A DNA stretch of 64,000 nt. It comes from CANKHA01 sp963750965 (GTDB lineage: Bacteria > Pseudomonadota > Alphaproteobacteria > Rhizobiales > Xanthobacteraceae). The notes under the pieces are model-generated. The model did no database searches, was not told the origin of the DNA, and worked only from the letters and a program-made list of their open reading frames with translations. The DNA is taken from NCBI GenBank assembly GCA_963750965.1, contig CAVVSK010000017.1:1-64000 (forward strand). Reading direction: 5' to 3'. Position numbers and translations under genes: made by a program. Below, piece after piece: positions 47,153 to 53,714 of this stretch (positions are counted from its first letter, which is position 1; each line of letters begins with the position of its first letter).

Positions 47153-47854
47153 ATGGAAGCCCGCGACGTAATGGTTTCTCCTGTCATCACGGTGCAGCCA
47201 AACTCAACGGTTCAAGAGGTAGCGAGGATATTTTTGGAACGACGCATCAGCGCAGTACCAGTCGTCGACGACCACGGGCAACTCGTCGGTATCGTCAGCG
47301 AAGGCGATTTGATGCATCGTTCTGAAACGGGAACCGAACGTCAGCATGCATGGTGGCTGCGCCCCTTTATCGGATTAGATGCTCTCGCCAGCGAATATAT
47401 CAAAGCACATGGCCGCAAAGTTGCGGATGTCATGGTGTCTGACGTCATCACGGCAGACCCCGAGACGCCGCTCCACGAAATTGCAGCAATGCTAGAAAAA
47501 AATTCGATCAAACGGGTGCCGATCGTAAAAGCCGGGCGACTTGTCGGCATTATCACCCGCGCAAATCTTGTTCAGGCAATGGCAAGCGCCGGAAAGACCC
47601 TTGAACGCAGGCAATCTGATGAAAACATTCGAGACCAAATATTGAAGCACCTGAAAGCGCAGCCATGGGCGCACACCTCATTAATAAACGTCACCGTTAC
47701 GGACGGCGCGGTCGATTTGTGGGGCATGACCACGTCCAAAATAGAAAAAGAGGCCGTTCGGGTTGTTGCTGAGTCCATAAAGGGGGTTCGTGCCGTTAAC
47801 AACAACTTGGTCTATAATTTTATCCCGACGGAAATGCTGGACAGCCGGAGTTGA
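47153..47854 (+). CDS. CBS domain pair plus BON domain protein
   Basis: The 233-residue protein starts MEARDVMVSPVITVQPNSTV, after TGGAGAT. It has two CBS motifs (RRISAVPVVDDHGQLVGIVS; NSIKRVPIVKAGRLVGIITR) that should bind adenosyl nucleotides, and a C-terminal BON domain (INVTVTDGAVDLWGMTTSKI and VRAVNNNLVYN). CBS-BON proteins are frequent in bacterial stress and hypoxia regulons. It is soluble and has no catalytic domain, so it is probably an energy-charge sensor acting on a partner. Confidence 0.92.
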   Translation: MEARDVMVSPVITVQPNSTVQEVARIFLERRISAVPVVDDHGQLVGIVSEGDLMHRSETGTERQHAWWLRPFIGLDALASEYIKAHGRKVADVMVSDVITADPETPLHEIAAMLEKNSIKRVPIVKAGRLVGIITRANLVQAMASAGKTLERRQSDENIRDQILKHLKAQPWAHTSLINVTVTDGAVDLWGMTTSKIEKEAVRVVAESIKGVRAVNNNLVYNFIPTEMLDSRS

Positions 47855-47968
47855 TCAGCGTCTCATCGCGTCAATAACGCCCGGTACGTCGACGGCATCA
47901 TCAATGGCGGAAACGGGTGTTGGGTCGGGGTATGCTGTAAGCGCTAGAAGAACTGCCTTGAACGCCAA
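47855..47968 (-). pseudogene. N-terminal remnant of a universal stress protein
   Basis: The frame reads LAFKAVLLALTAYPDPTPVS then AIDDAVDVPGVIDA and a stop right beside the end of the CBS-BON gene. The TAYPDPTP opening is typical of one group of alphaproteobacterial USPs of about 280 residues. Only about 37 residues remain. A TTG at 47968 is the only possible start. Confidence 0.5.
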
Positions 47969-48126
47969 CTTGGCAGATGCGGCAATTGGGGGGCAGCCCG
48001 GGCACGCGCATCCGCAGGTTTTCAGCCGTGGAAACAAGCACCGCGGCTAAACTGACTTTTGCCGCGTCAGTCTAAGTAGGGTCCGATACTGCTTTCGTCT
48101 GCAGTAGGCGCTCCCGCCAGGCGCAG

Positions 48127-48543
48127 CTATTCCCGCATGAATGCCTGCATCTCTTCGGATGTAACTTTGCCGTCTTTATTTGCGTCAATTTTCGCGAAGA
48201 TTCTTCTATGGACAGCTGTAATTTCTTCGAAGGAAAGGCTGTTGTCGCCATCCGTGTCGGCGACCGCGAACATGATCCTTATCATGTGGCCGCTCATGCC
48301 TATCATCGGTCCGCCCATCATACCGGGCTGCGCCATACCACCCATCATACCGGGCTGCGCCATCCCACCCATCATACCGGGCTGCATCATCCCACACATC
48401 ATGCCCGGCTGCATCATGCGACCCATCATGCCTTGGCCCATCATTCCCGGAGAGGTCATCCCGGGGTTGCCGGGCTGCGTGGTTTGGCTCGGTAGAGATT
48501 CCGATGCGACCTGCGACGAAAACACCGCCCCAGCTTTCTTCAA
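48127..48543 (-). CDS. Met-rich repeat protein with two EF-hands
   Basis: The 138-residue protein has Gly/Met/Gln-Pro repeats in residues about 28-85 (MMGGMAQPG units) and two C-terminal EF-hand loops: DTDGDNSLSFEE and DANKDGKVTSEE. These loops have Asp, Asp, Asn or Asp and Glu ligands in place for Ca2+. Met-rich stretches can bind Cu(I). The N-terminus (MKKAGAVFSSQVASESLPSQ) is not a clear signal peptide, although relatives of this type are exported, so a frameshift near the start is possible. A box of FNR type centres only 32 bases before the ATG, which also hints that the true start differs. Confidence 0.7.
   Translation of the reverse strand: MKKAGAVFSSQVASESLPSQTTQPGNPGMTSPGMMGQGMMGRMMQPGMMCGMMQPGMMGGMAQPGMMGGMAQPGMMGGPMIGMSGHMIRIMFAVADTDGDNSLSFEEITAVHRRIFAKIDANKDGKVTSEEMQAFMRE
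48316..48423. repeat. 27-bp tandem repeat, four units, inside the EF-hand gene
   Basis: Units start at 48316, 48343, 48370 and 48397 with CATCATACCGGGCTGC-type text. The first three are nearly identical and the fourth is degenerate. Each unit encodes nine residues of the Met/Gly-rich region. Confidence 0.85.
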
Positions 48544-48568
48544 TTAATCCCTGCACTGAATGAGGGGC

Positions 48569-48582
48569 TTGATTTGGATCAA
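48569..48582. promoter_or_regulatory. FNR/FixK-type box upstream of the EF-hand gene
   Basis: TTGAT-TTGG-ATCAA is a full match. Its centre is 32 bases before the annotated EF-hand ATG, closer than the other boxes. Confidence 0.62.
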
Positions 48583-48792
48583 GAGCCCCAGGCCGGATTA
48601 CGGGCCAGCCTCGTCCCTGGAGCTGCCGCGGTAAACAGCTTCATTCCCTGGGCGGCAGGCGATTAACTGGTAGCCACCTGAGGCTCGGCCTGCGCCATGT
48701 CGTTCGCCTCCTTGGCCTGTGGGCTAGGAAACACGCGGCAATGAATTCAAGGAGAGCCAGCCAGGAAGACGCGCCCGTCATCGGCATTTCTC
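48583..48792. other. Short gap with a truncated ORF behind a strong ribosome site
   Basis: On the minus strand AAGGAGG precedes ATG 48698, which encodes only MAQAEPQVATS before a stop. In-frame coding-like text (SPAAQGMKLFTAAAPGTRL) continues after the stop. It may be a nonsense-broken small gene. Confidence 0.25.
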
Positions 48793-49494
48793 TCAAACCA
48801 CTGTTCCGAACAACGCGCCAATGCCCGCGGTCAACGCCATTGCCAAAGCGCCCCAGAATGTCACGCGGGCGGTAGCGCGGGGGATATTTGCGCCACCTGC
48901 CTTTGCTCCGATTGCGCCCAGCAATGCAAGAAAGGCTAAAGATGTAATCGAAACTACGGGCACTAGCGCGTTCGCAGGCGATACGATCACCATGAGTAAA
49001 GGCATGGCCGCGCCCACGGCAAACGTTGCGGCCGACGTAAGCGCAGCCTGCACAGGCCGCGCGGTGGTGATCTCCGAAATTCCCAGTTCATCGCGAGCGT
49101 GAGCCATCAAGGCATCTTTCGCCATCAGCTGATCCGCGACCTGCCACGCGAGCCCCGGTTCGACGCCTCGTTTTACGTAGATGTCGGCCAATTCCTCACG
49201 TTCAAACCCTACCTGCTCGCTCAACTCCTTGCGTTCGCGGGCAAGATCCGCCTGTTCCGTGTCCGACTGCGAGCTGACCGATACGTATTCGCCAGCTGCC
49301 ATCGACATCGCGCCCGCGACCAATCCGGCGATACCTGCGACCAGAACTTCGTTCTCTTTCGCCGCCGCCGCTGCGACACCGACGATCAAGCTGGCGGTCG
49401 AGACAATGCCATCGTTCGCTCCGAGCACGCCAGCCCGGAGCCACCCGATACGCGCAACGAGGTGACTTTCAGCGTGCGCATGAAGGCGGCTCAT
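48793..49494 (-). CDS. VIT1/CCC1 family iron/manganese transporter
   Basis: The 233-residue membrane protein starts MSRLHAHAESHLVARIGWLR. It has the family opening GVLGANDGIVSTASLIVGVA, GLVAGAMSMAAGEYVSVSSQ, the cytosolic metal-binding helix region (QADLARERKELSEQVGFERE) and three further helices. Homologues move Fe2+ or Mn2+ out of the cytosol. GGAGGAGGG precedes the start. It overlaps the small upstream gene by ATGA and belongs to the minus-strand set behind the FNR-type box at 49862. Removing free Fe2+ would make sense when oxygen returns or falls. Confidence 0.92.
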   Translation of the reverse strand: MSRLHAHAESHLVARIGWLRAGVLGANDGIVSTASLIVGVAAAAAKENEVLVAGIAGLVAGAMSMAAGEYVSVSSQSDTEQADLARERKELSEQVGFEREELADIYVKRGVEPGLAWQVADQLMAKDALMAHARDELGISEITTARPVQAALTSAATFAVGAAMPLLMVIVSPANALVPVVSITSLAFLALLGAIGAKAGGANIPRATARVTFWGALAMALTAGIGALFGTVV

Positions 49495-49609
49495 ACCCTC
49501 CTCCTAATGGGACCCTGTAAGTCTCGTCGGAGCATGCGAGCGAAGCATCGAAACGTCTCATCTGTGAAACCGAGATTCACGGTACTGTTTTTGCAGAGGA
49601 CATCGCCAT
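49491..49609 (-). pseudogene. small gene upstream of the VIT transporter, frameshifted
   Basis: AAGGAG precedes ATG 49609, which opens MAMSSAKTVP and stops. In the next frame VNLGFTDETFRCFARMLRRD then LQGPIRRRV runs to a stop overlapping the transporter ATG as ATGA. One shift at about 49580 joins the parts into a basic protein of about 39 residues. The overlap and ribosome site support a real gene that is, or appears to be, broken. Confidence 0.4.
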
Positions 49610-49660
49610 GATCTCCTTGTAGATCCCCGATGCAATCCAACCATTCAAAACGCGGCTCGC

Positions 49661-49810
49661 TTAGTCGTCCACTGGATCTTTCGCGTCGCGCTGTTTCTGC
49701 TCTTCTTCCGCGATCAGCTTCAGGATTCTTTGGCGCTCAGCCAAGTCCGTGACGGTTTTAAGCAGCTCTTTGTAGTGCTTTATGTTTTCCCGCCTGATGA
49801 AACGCTCCAT
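49661..49810 (-). CDS. small helical protein (49 aa) at the head of the VIT operon
   Basis: The protein reads MERFIRRENIKHYKELLKTV, then TDLAERQRILKLIAEEEQKQ and an acidic end. It is a charged, fully helical peptide of a type common in Bradyrhizobium-like genomes, with no known function. The FNR-type box at 49862 centres 58 bases before its ATG, the same spacing as for the CBS-BON gene. It is probably the first gene of a transcript reaching the VIT transporter. Confidence 0.7.
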   Translation of the reverse strand: MERFIRRENIKHYKELLKTVTDLAERQRILKLIAEEEQKQRDAKDPVDD

Positions 49811-49861
49811 CGCCTATCCCCGGGGCCGCTGTGTCCGGTTCCTGAAAGTCAAGCACTTCGT

Positions 49862-49875
49862 TTGACCTAAATCAA
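49862..49875. promoter_or_regulatory. FNR/FixK-type box upstream of the 49-aa gene
   Basis: TTGAC-CTAA-ATCAA is identical to the box at 47088. Its centre is 58 bases from the ATG at 49810. Confidence 0.72.
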
Positions 49876-49908
49876 CGCGGGGTGCGGACGATCAGGCCAG
49901 CTAAACAT

Positions 49909-50103
49909 ATGTGGCATCCGATCGTAGCTCCCAAGAACGTGCCTGATGATCGCGACGTCAGGCTTGCCGTGATTGACGGCAAAGGCGCGATACATGCTCT
50001 GGTGTTTCCATGCCGGCGCTTCGGAATAACGTGGCGCGACGCGAAAACCGGGCAACGCGTGGAGGTCTGGCCCACGCACTGGCAGGATTGGTTAGAGCAA
50101 TAA
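49909..50103 (+). CDS. small hypothetical protein, mobile-element type
   Basis: The 64-residue product starts MWHPIVAPKNVPDDRDVRLA; ATG 49882 is in frame and adds nine residues. Blocks VRLAVIDGKGAIHALVFPCR, GITWRDAKTGQRVEV and PTHWQDWLEQ recur in small proteins of alphaproteobacterial islands, by my recollection of the family style. The function is unknown. It marks the start of the right-end mobile module. Confidence 0.55.
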   Translation: MWHPIVAPKNVPDDRDVRLAVIDGKGAIHALVFPCRRFGITWRDAKTGQRVEVWPTHWQDWLEQ

Positions 50104-50199
50104 ACGTGTTCCGTCGTCGGGCCGTACGGGCTTGTTCCTCTAAAGCGGCCGGCCTGAAGTCGGCGAGCGACTACGCTGATGTCGGCAGCAATCGTCCCA

Positions 50200-50384
50200 T
50201 GGCCGAGAGATGAACCCTGCATTGTTTTTCCCCTGTTTTAGCAAGCCGTGGGGATGGCGCGGGGAACGCCGGTTGCAATTGAAACCGAGCCTTTAGGCAG
50301 AACCGCCAGAACCTCTGGCGTCTGCTTCCACCCAATCAGCAACACGCGCTGCTTGGTGGCCGCCGTCCCTGTACGCGCGGCAAT
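50200..50384. repeat. 185-bp direct repeat, copy 2
   Basis: This stretch is collinear with 25426-25610 at an offset of 24774 bases, with a few substitutions and no gaps. It covers the 3' half of the intact gene 50238-50489. Confidence 0.85.
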
Positions 50385-50489
50385 CTCTGCGCTGATTTGC
50401 TCGGGAGTCTTGCCGTCCGAAAAAATGGTTATTGTGGCGCTGTTGTCGCCGCTTGCCTCTAGCTTACTCACTCGGGCCGATAGGTTCAT
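50238..50489 (-). CDS. hypothetical protein of the right-end module
   Basis: The 83-residue protein starts MNLSARVSKLEASGDNSATI. A short coiled start is followed by TPEQISAEIAARTGTAATKQ and a hydrophobic beta-rich end (RVLLIGWKQTPEVLAVLPKG). It overlaps the DUF5681 gene by ATGA, so both are in one operon. Its 3' half exists as a dead copy at 25426-25610. The function is unknown. Confidence 0.65.
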   Translation of the reverse strand: MNLSARVSKLEASGDNSATITIFSDGKTPEQISAEIAARTGTAATKQRVLLIGWKQTPEVLAVLPKGSVSIATGVPRAIPTAC

Positions 50490-50899
50490 GCGCGCTCCCC
50501 GTTTTGCTGTTCCAGTTTTGCGATTCTCGCCGCTAGGTCGGTCAGCTCCACCGCCCGCGTGTAACTATCTAAAATCTTGCTGAGCGCCGCAGCCTCGCCG
50601 GGCGTCAGATCGCCCTCTGCAACGCCTCGCATGATTGCCGCCATGATCGGGATGCAGTCAGCCGGTTTTTCCAGCGGAGGAATTTCAAAGCACACCAGGC
50701 GGTCTTTGCGCGGTGGCACCAGCCGTTCCATGCAGAGCCGTAGACCCGCGCCGTCGCCGGCCTTTGCTAGTTCAATGCACTTTTCCGTTATGGCCTTCGC
50801 GTCCGCGTCTAGCAACGCGTCCATAGCAATGCTGGCGCTGTTGCGAGAGCCAACAGGTCGCCCGGCAGGGTTTCCGCTTTGTCCAGGCTTAAACGTCAT
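50486..50899 (-). CDS. DUF5681 domain-containing protein
   Basis: The 137-residue protein starts MTFKPGQSGNPAGRPVGSRN, the DUF5681 signature, followed by a helical body that includes EGDLTPGEAAALSKILDSYT. DUF5681 proteins are common in phage and island modules next to terminase or integrase genes; their role is unknown. ATGA overlaps on both sides tie it to its neighbours. Confidence 0.8.
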   Translation of the reverse strand: MTFKPGQSGNPAGRPVGSRNSASIAMDALLDADAKAITEKCIELAKAGDGAGLRLCMERLVPPRKDRLVCFEIPPLEKPADCIPIMAAIMRGVAEGDLTPGEAAALSKILDSYTRAVELTDLAARIAKLEQQNGERA

Positions 50900-51186
50900 A
50901 ATTCCAAGCCCTGCTTAACGGTTGCCCTGTGGCTTGGCGCGACCTCCGTGGACCACAACGTTCGAAACTCCAGCGCGCAGGTTTGAACATCGGCCGCGAT
51001 GCAAACAAGCTCGCCAAATCGCGTCAACGAATCATTGCGCCACTGGATCCGATCACCACGCTGAATGCGCCGGCTGCACAACCGCCAGAGCCTGCCATCT
51101 TCAATTTTATCAACGATAAATTCCGGAACCGTGGCGCCCCAACTTCTCCACGCAAAGTCTTTTTCCACCCAATCGCGCCGGTGCAA
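50896..51186 (-). CDS. hypothetical protein of the right-end module, start uncertain
   Basis: The 96-residue frame starts MHRRDWVEKDFAWRSWGATV and is rich in Trp and Arg. Just upstream, in a different frame, MAKAKVDGKDVFDRTLTLA (from 51238) has a good coding look. A shift at about 51180 would join the two into one protein of about 115 residues. It overlaps the DUF5681 gene by ATGA. The function is unknown. Confidence 0.45.
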   Translation of the reverse strand: MHRRDWVEKDFAWRSWGATVPEFIVDKIEDGRLWRLCSRRIQRGDRIQWRNDSLTRFGELVCIAADVQTCALEFRTLWSTEVAPSHRATVKQGLEL

Positions 51187-51496
51187 GCGTCAGCGTCCTG
51201 TCGAACACGTCTTTGCCGTCAACTTTTGCCTTCGCCATTTTCAGTTCTCCTTCTGCCAGCTCGGCTGGCGGTTTCAATTGATTCACTGCTTGATTCACTA
51301 GTTTCGCTACGCGCGGTGATATTTCGTCTAAAAGGGCCGCGCCGCCGCGCACGGGTTGGCCCAATAGGCTGTTCGGAGGATCGGATCGTCGCCGCAGTCT
51401 CGTTCAGCACGGCTAATCCAATATTCCACGGGAGGATTGGCTATTCAGCAATGCGGATTGCTTTTCTCCGAAGGTGCTCAAGTTCTCCGAAGGGGC
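51187..51496. other. Stretch with only fragmentary frames
   Basis: About 310 bases hold the possible 5' part of the preceding gene (51181-51238, minus strand) and a short frame reading ISPRVAKLVNQAVNQLKPPA. No complete gene is supported. Near 51470-51540 the text CTCCGAAG/ATCTTCGG recurs around the ATPase stop. Confidence 0.35.
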
Positions 51497-52663
51497 TCAT
51501 ACCCTGGTAGTGAGCATCTTCGGACTCGATGAGCATCTTCGGGAGAGACCCCATAGCCATCCGCCGTCCATTCCGGCTTTGTGAGGCTTAATGCCAAGCC
51601 GGTCCTTTGCCCGGCGAATAGTCGCCCAAGCCAACCCGGCACCCTCGGCGGCTGCTTTGACCTCCTTTTGTGGAAGCGGACCAGCAGCCAGGAGATCGCT
51701 CAGAAACTCTTCTGCCTCGGCTGCTGCGCTTCGGCCCCCGGTCCCAGAAGCCTCAGCGGCCATCGCCTGATCTGCCGTGGTGTTGACCGGATCGCTTTCC
51801 CAACAGACGCGGGAAACAACAATATTCTCGGCAACGATGGTCTGCTCCAGCCGGAAGGCCAGACCTTGAGGTATTGCAGCAAGATTGTTCTTTGCATGCA
51901 GGAACAACTTGCGGCCCTCGTTTTCGGCGTCGTCGATGACCGCGAATGCCGCCCTTGGTGCTCCGGTAAAGGCAATACTGCCGATGAAGCGATGCAGCGC
52001 CTTCATGGTGCTGCCAGCGCCCGACTTGCTAAAGTGCGTCACGCTCAGGATCGCAACGCGCTTCCGATCCGCCATATCACTGAACGGTTCGAGGACCCCG
52101 CGCACTTCCGAGTTTTTGTGGCTATCTGTTTTGCCAAGGTAGGAAGAAACCGGGTCAATGATGACCAGCACCGCGTCGCCGATTTCGGCGATCTTCCGTT
52201 CCAGCAACTCGATGTCGCTTTGCAGATTGAAGGAGCGCCGCCCCTTGCCATCGGTTTCGATGACCGACGAAACAATATGGACGCGCCTCAGGTCGGCACC
52301 GGCAGCCATGAGCCGGGGGACAATCGTGTCTGCCGCGCCGTCCTCGGCGCTGAGGATGATGACGCTGCCGGCCTTCGGTCTCCCTTCCCCACAGGGCCAT
52401 TCGCCGCCCGTTGTGACCGCCGCGATGATTGCAACGGATAGCTGCGACTTGCCAGTGCCGGGCTCACCGGCGATGCAAGTATGTTTGCCGATGGCTAGGC
52501 GACCAGCCCACAGCCACTGCACAGCCTCGGGGGTTATGTCCGATGCCCTGGTCGAAACAAGGCGCCTTGGCGGGATGTCTACACTGCGGTCCGCCGCCCT
52601 GGCCTTTTCAACGAGGGCCGCAACATCTTCGGAAGTGGCATCTGGTGGGAGGAGCGTAATCAT
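51497..52663 (-). CDS. RepA-like RecA-fold ATPase
   Basis: The 388-residue protein has a RecA-type (AAA_25) ATPase domain: Walker A CIAGEPGTGKSQLSVAII, then VIILSAEDGAADTIVPRLMA, Walker B AVLVIIDPVSSYLG and the sensor AILSVTHFSKSG. A C-terminal winged-helix-like part follows (PLPQKEVKAAAEGAGLAW). Similar proteins act as plasmid or island helicase/replication factors. The last residues (SRRCSSSPKMLTTRV) look unlike the family, so the end may be altered. It overlaps the upstream gene by ATGA. It could support replication or excision of the island. Confidence 0.82.
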   Translation of the reverse strand: MITLLPPDATSEDVAALVEKARAADRSVDIPPRRLVSTRASDITPEAVQWLWAGRLAIGKHTCIAGEPGTGKSQLSVAIIAAVTTGGEWPCGEGRPKAGSVIILSAEDGAADTIVPRLMAAGADLRRVHIVSSVIETDGKGRRSFNLQSDIELLERKIAEIGDAVLVIIDPVSSYLGKTDSHKNSEVRGVLEPFSDMADRKRVAILSVTHFSKSGAGSTMKALHRFIGSIAFTGAPRAAFAVIDDAENEGRKLFLHAKNNLAAIPQGLAFRLEQTIVAENIVVSRVCWESDPVNTTADQAMAAEASGTGGRSAAAEAEEFLSDLLAAGPLPQKEVKAAAEGAGLAWATIRRAKDRLGIKPHKAGMDGGWLWGLSRRCSSSPKMLTTRV

Positions 52664-53109
52664 TTCGAGGACTCCACCAAACGTTGGATTAGTTGGTCAT
52701 CAACCTTTGGCCATTTCGCGCGCTGCCAATTCAAGCGCACAATGATTTCCAGTTTTTGGGCGGCGCTAAGCCCAACCCATCGGCGTTTGAAGCCGGGCGT
52801 GGCAAGCGCGGCCACACCGTCATTGCGCGTTTCGTATTCCACGGCATTTACCGTCGCTTCCGGCGCTTGCATTGGTGGACGTTCTTTCTTTGCTATTGTT
52901 GGATTGTGTGGATGTCGCTCCATCCGCTCATAAATTTCGCGAGCGCACGCGCAGGGCGGGAACAGATCGGCGACCGCATCCTCAGCGGATTGCTCACCAA
53001 TGCGGACCAGGAAGGCTTTCACCCCCGCGCGCAGCAGCAAGGCCACGGCGGGATTGACCGCACGAACGGCGGTCTCGACTTCGACCGAATGTGCCGACGC
53101 GCGTTTCAT
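52660..53109 (-). CDS. hypothetical protein at the head of the right-end module
   Basis: With start MKRASAHSVEVETAVRAVNP the product has 149 residues; the open frame extends to 53343, but that part is Arg/Pro-rich and not convincing. The body holds VADLFPPCACAREIYERMER and a helical end KLEIIVRLNWQRAKWPKVDD. It overlaps the ATPase gene by ATGA, forming an operon that runs toward 50238. No family is recognised. Confidence 0.55.
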   Translation of the reverse strand: MKRASAHSVEVETAVRAVNPAVALLLRAGVKAFLVRIGEQSAEDAVADLFPPCACAREIYERMERHPHNPTIAKKERPPMQAPEATVNAVEYETRNDGVAALATPGFKRRWVGLSAAQKLEIIVRLNWQRAKWPKVDDQLIQRLVESSK

Positions 53110-53311
53110 GCGGCTGCCCGCATAGAGACGGTCTCGGTCCGGAAGATGCTGACCACGAAGGGATGGCGATGAGGGGCGCGGCGCTTGAAGCCGGCGCGGC
53201 CGACGTAATATCGTTTCGTTCGGGCGGCCTGATTCTTTTTTATGGAGAGCGTGGCGCAACAATTGCGCGGGCCCGCCGTTGAGGTTATAAGACACTTGTA
53301 GACTTTCTTTC

Positions 53312-53341
53312 GGGCCCGTCACCCTGGCAGGTGGCGGGCCC
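53312..53341 (+). terminator. Strong hairpin near the right end of the island
   Basis: The arms 53312-53323 and 53330-53341 (GGGCCCG-x-CACC type) pair over 12 positions with one mismatch and a six-base loop. ATCCCTTTTC follows on the plus strand. It could insulate the island from transcription across attR. Confidence 0.5.
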
Positions 53342-53444
53342 ATCCCTTTTCAGGGTTTGGGGCCCGCAGGAGCCGGTTGGTTTCCGTTAACGCGGTGGTT
53401 TTACGGAATGGGTTTTTGCTAGCAGGCGGACATTTCGCCGGAAC

Positions 53445-53455
53445 GTTCCAACTTT
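53445..53455 (+). promoter_or_regulatory. Putative integrase arm-type site, right end
   Basis: GTTCCAACTTT is identical to two copies beside the integrase (14928, 14951), in the same orientation, and lies 70 bases inside attR. Confidence 0.45.
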
Positions 53456-53525
53456 TGCCCGTTTCCCTATGCTTTCGGGCGGCTCTAAAGTCGGAAGCCG
53501 TTTTGATTTTGCTGGAGAACCTGTG

Positions 53526-53573
<48 letters not shown>

Positions 53574-53714
53574 CTCCTTCGAATACAAATTCGAAAAGAA
53601 TTCTCCCTCGAGAGCACTTCAAAGCCCTTGGGATTTTCAAAAATTCAGCTGCTCGCAGGCCCGGGCGCGCGATATCAGCCTGTGGAGCTGCGACGATTTT
53701 CCGAGTGTTAGAAA

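Noticed and set aside
48316..48423. CRISPR-like repeat array
   Set aside because: The 27-bp units are contiguous without spacers and encode an in-frame Met/Gly repeat.
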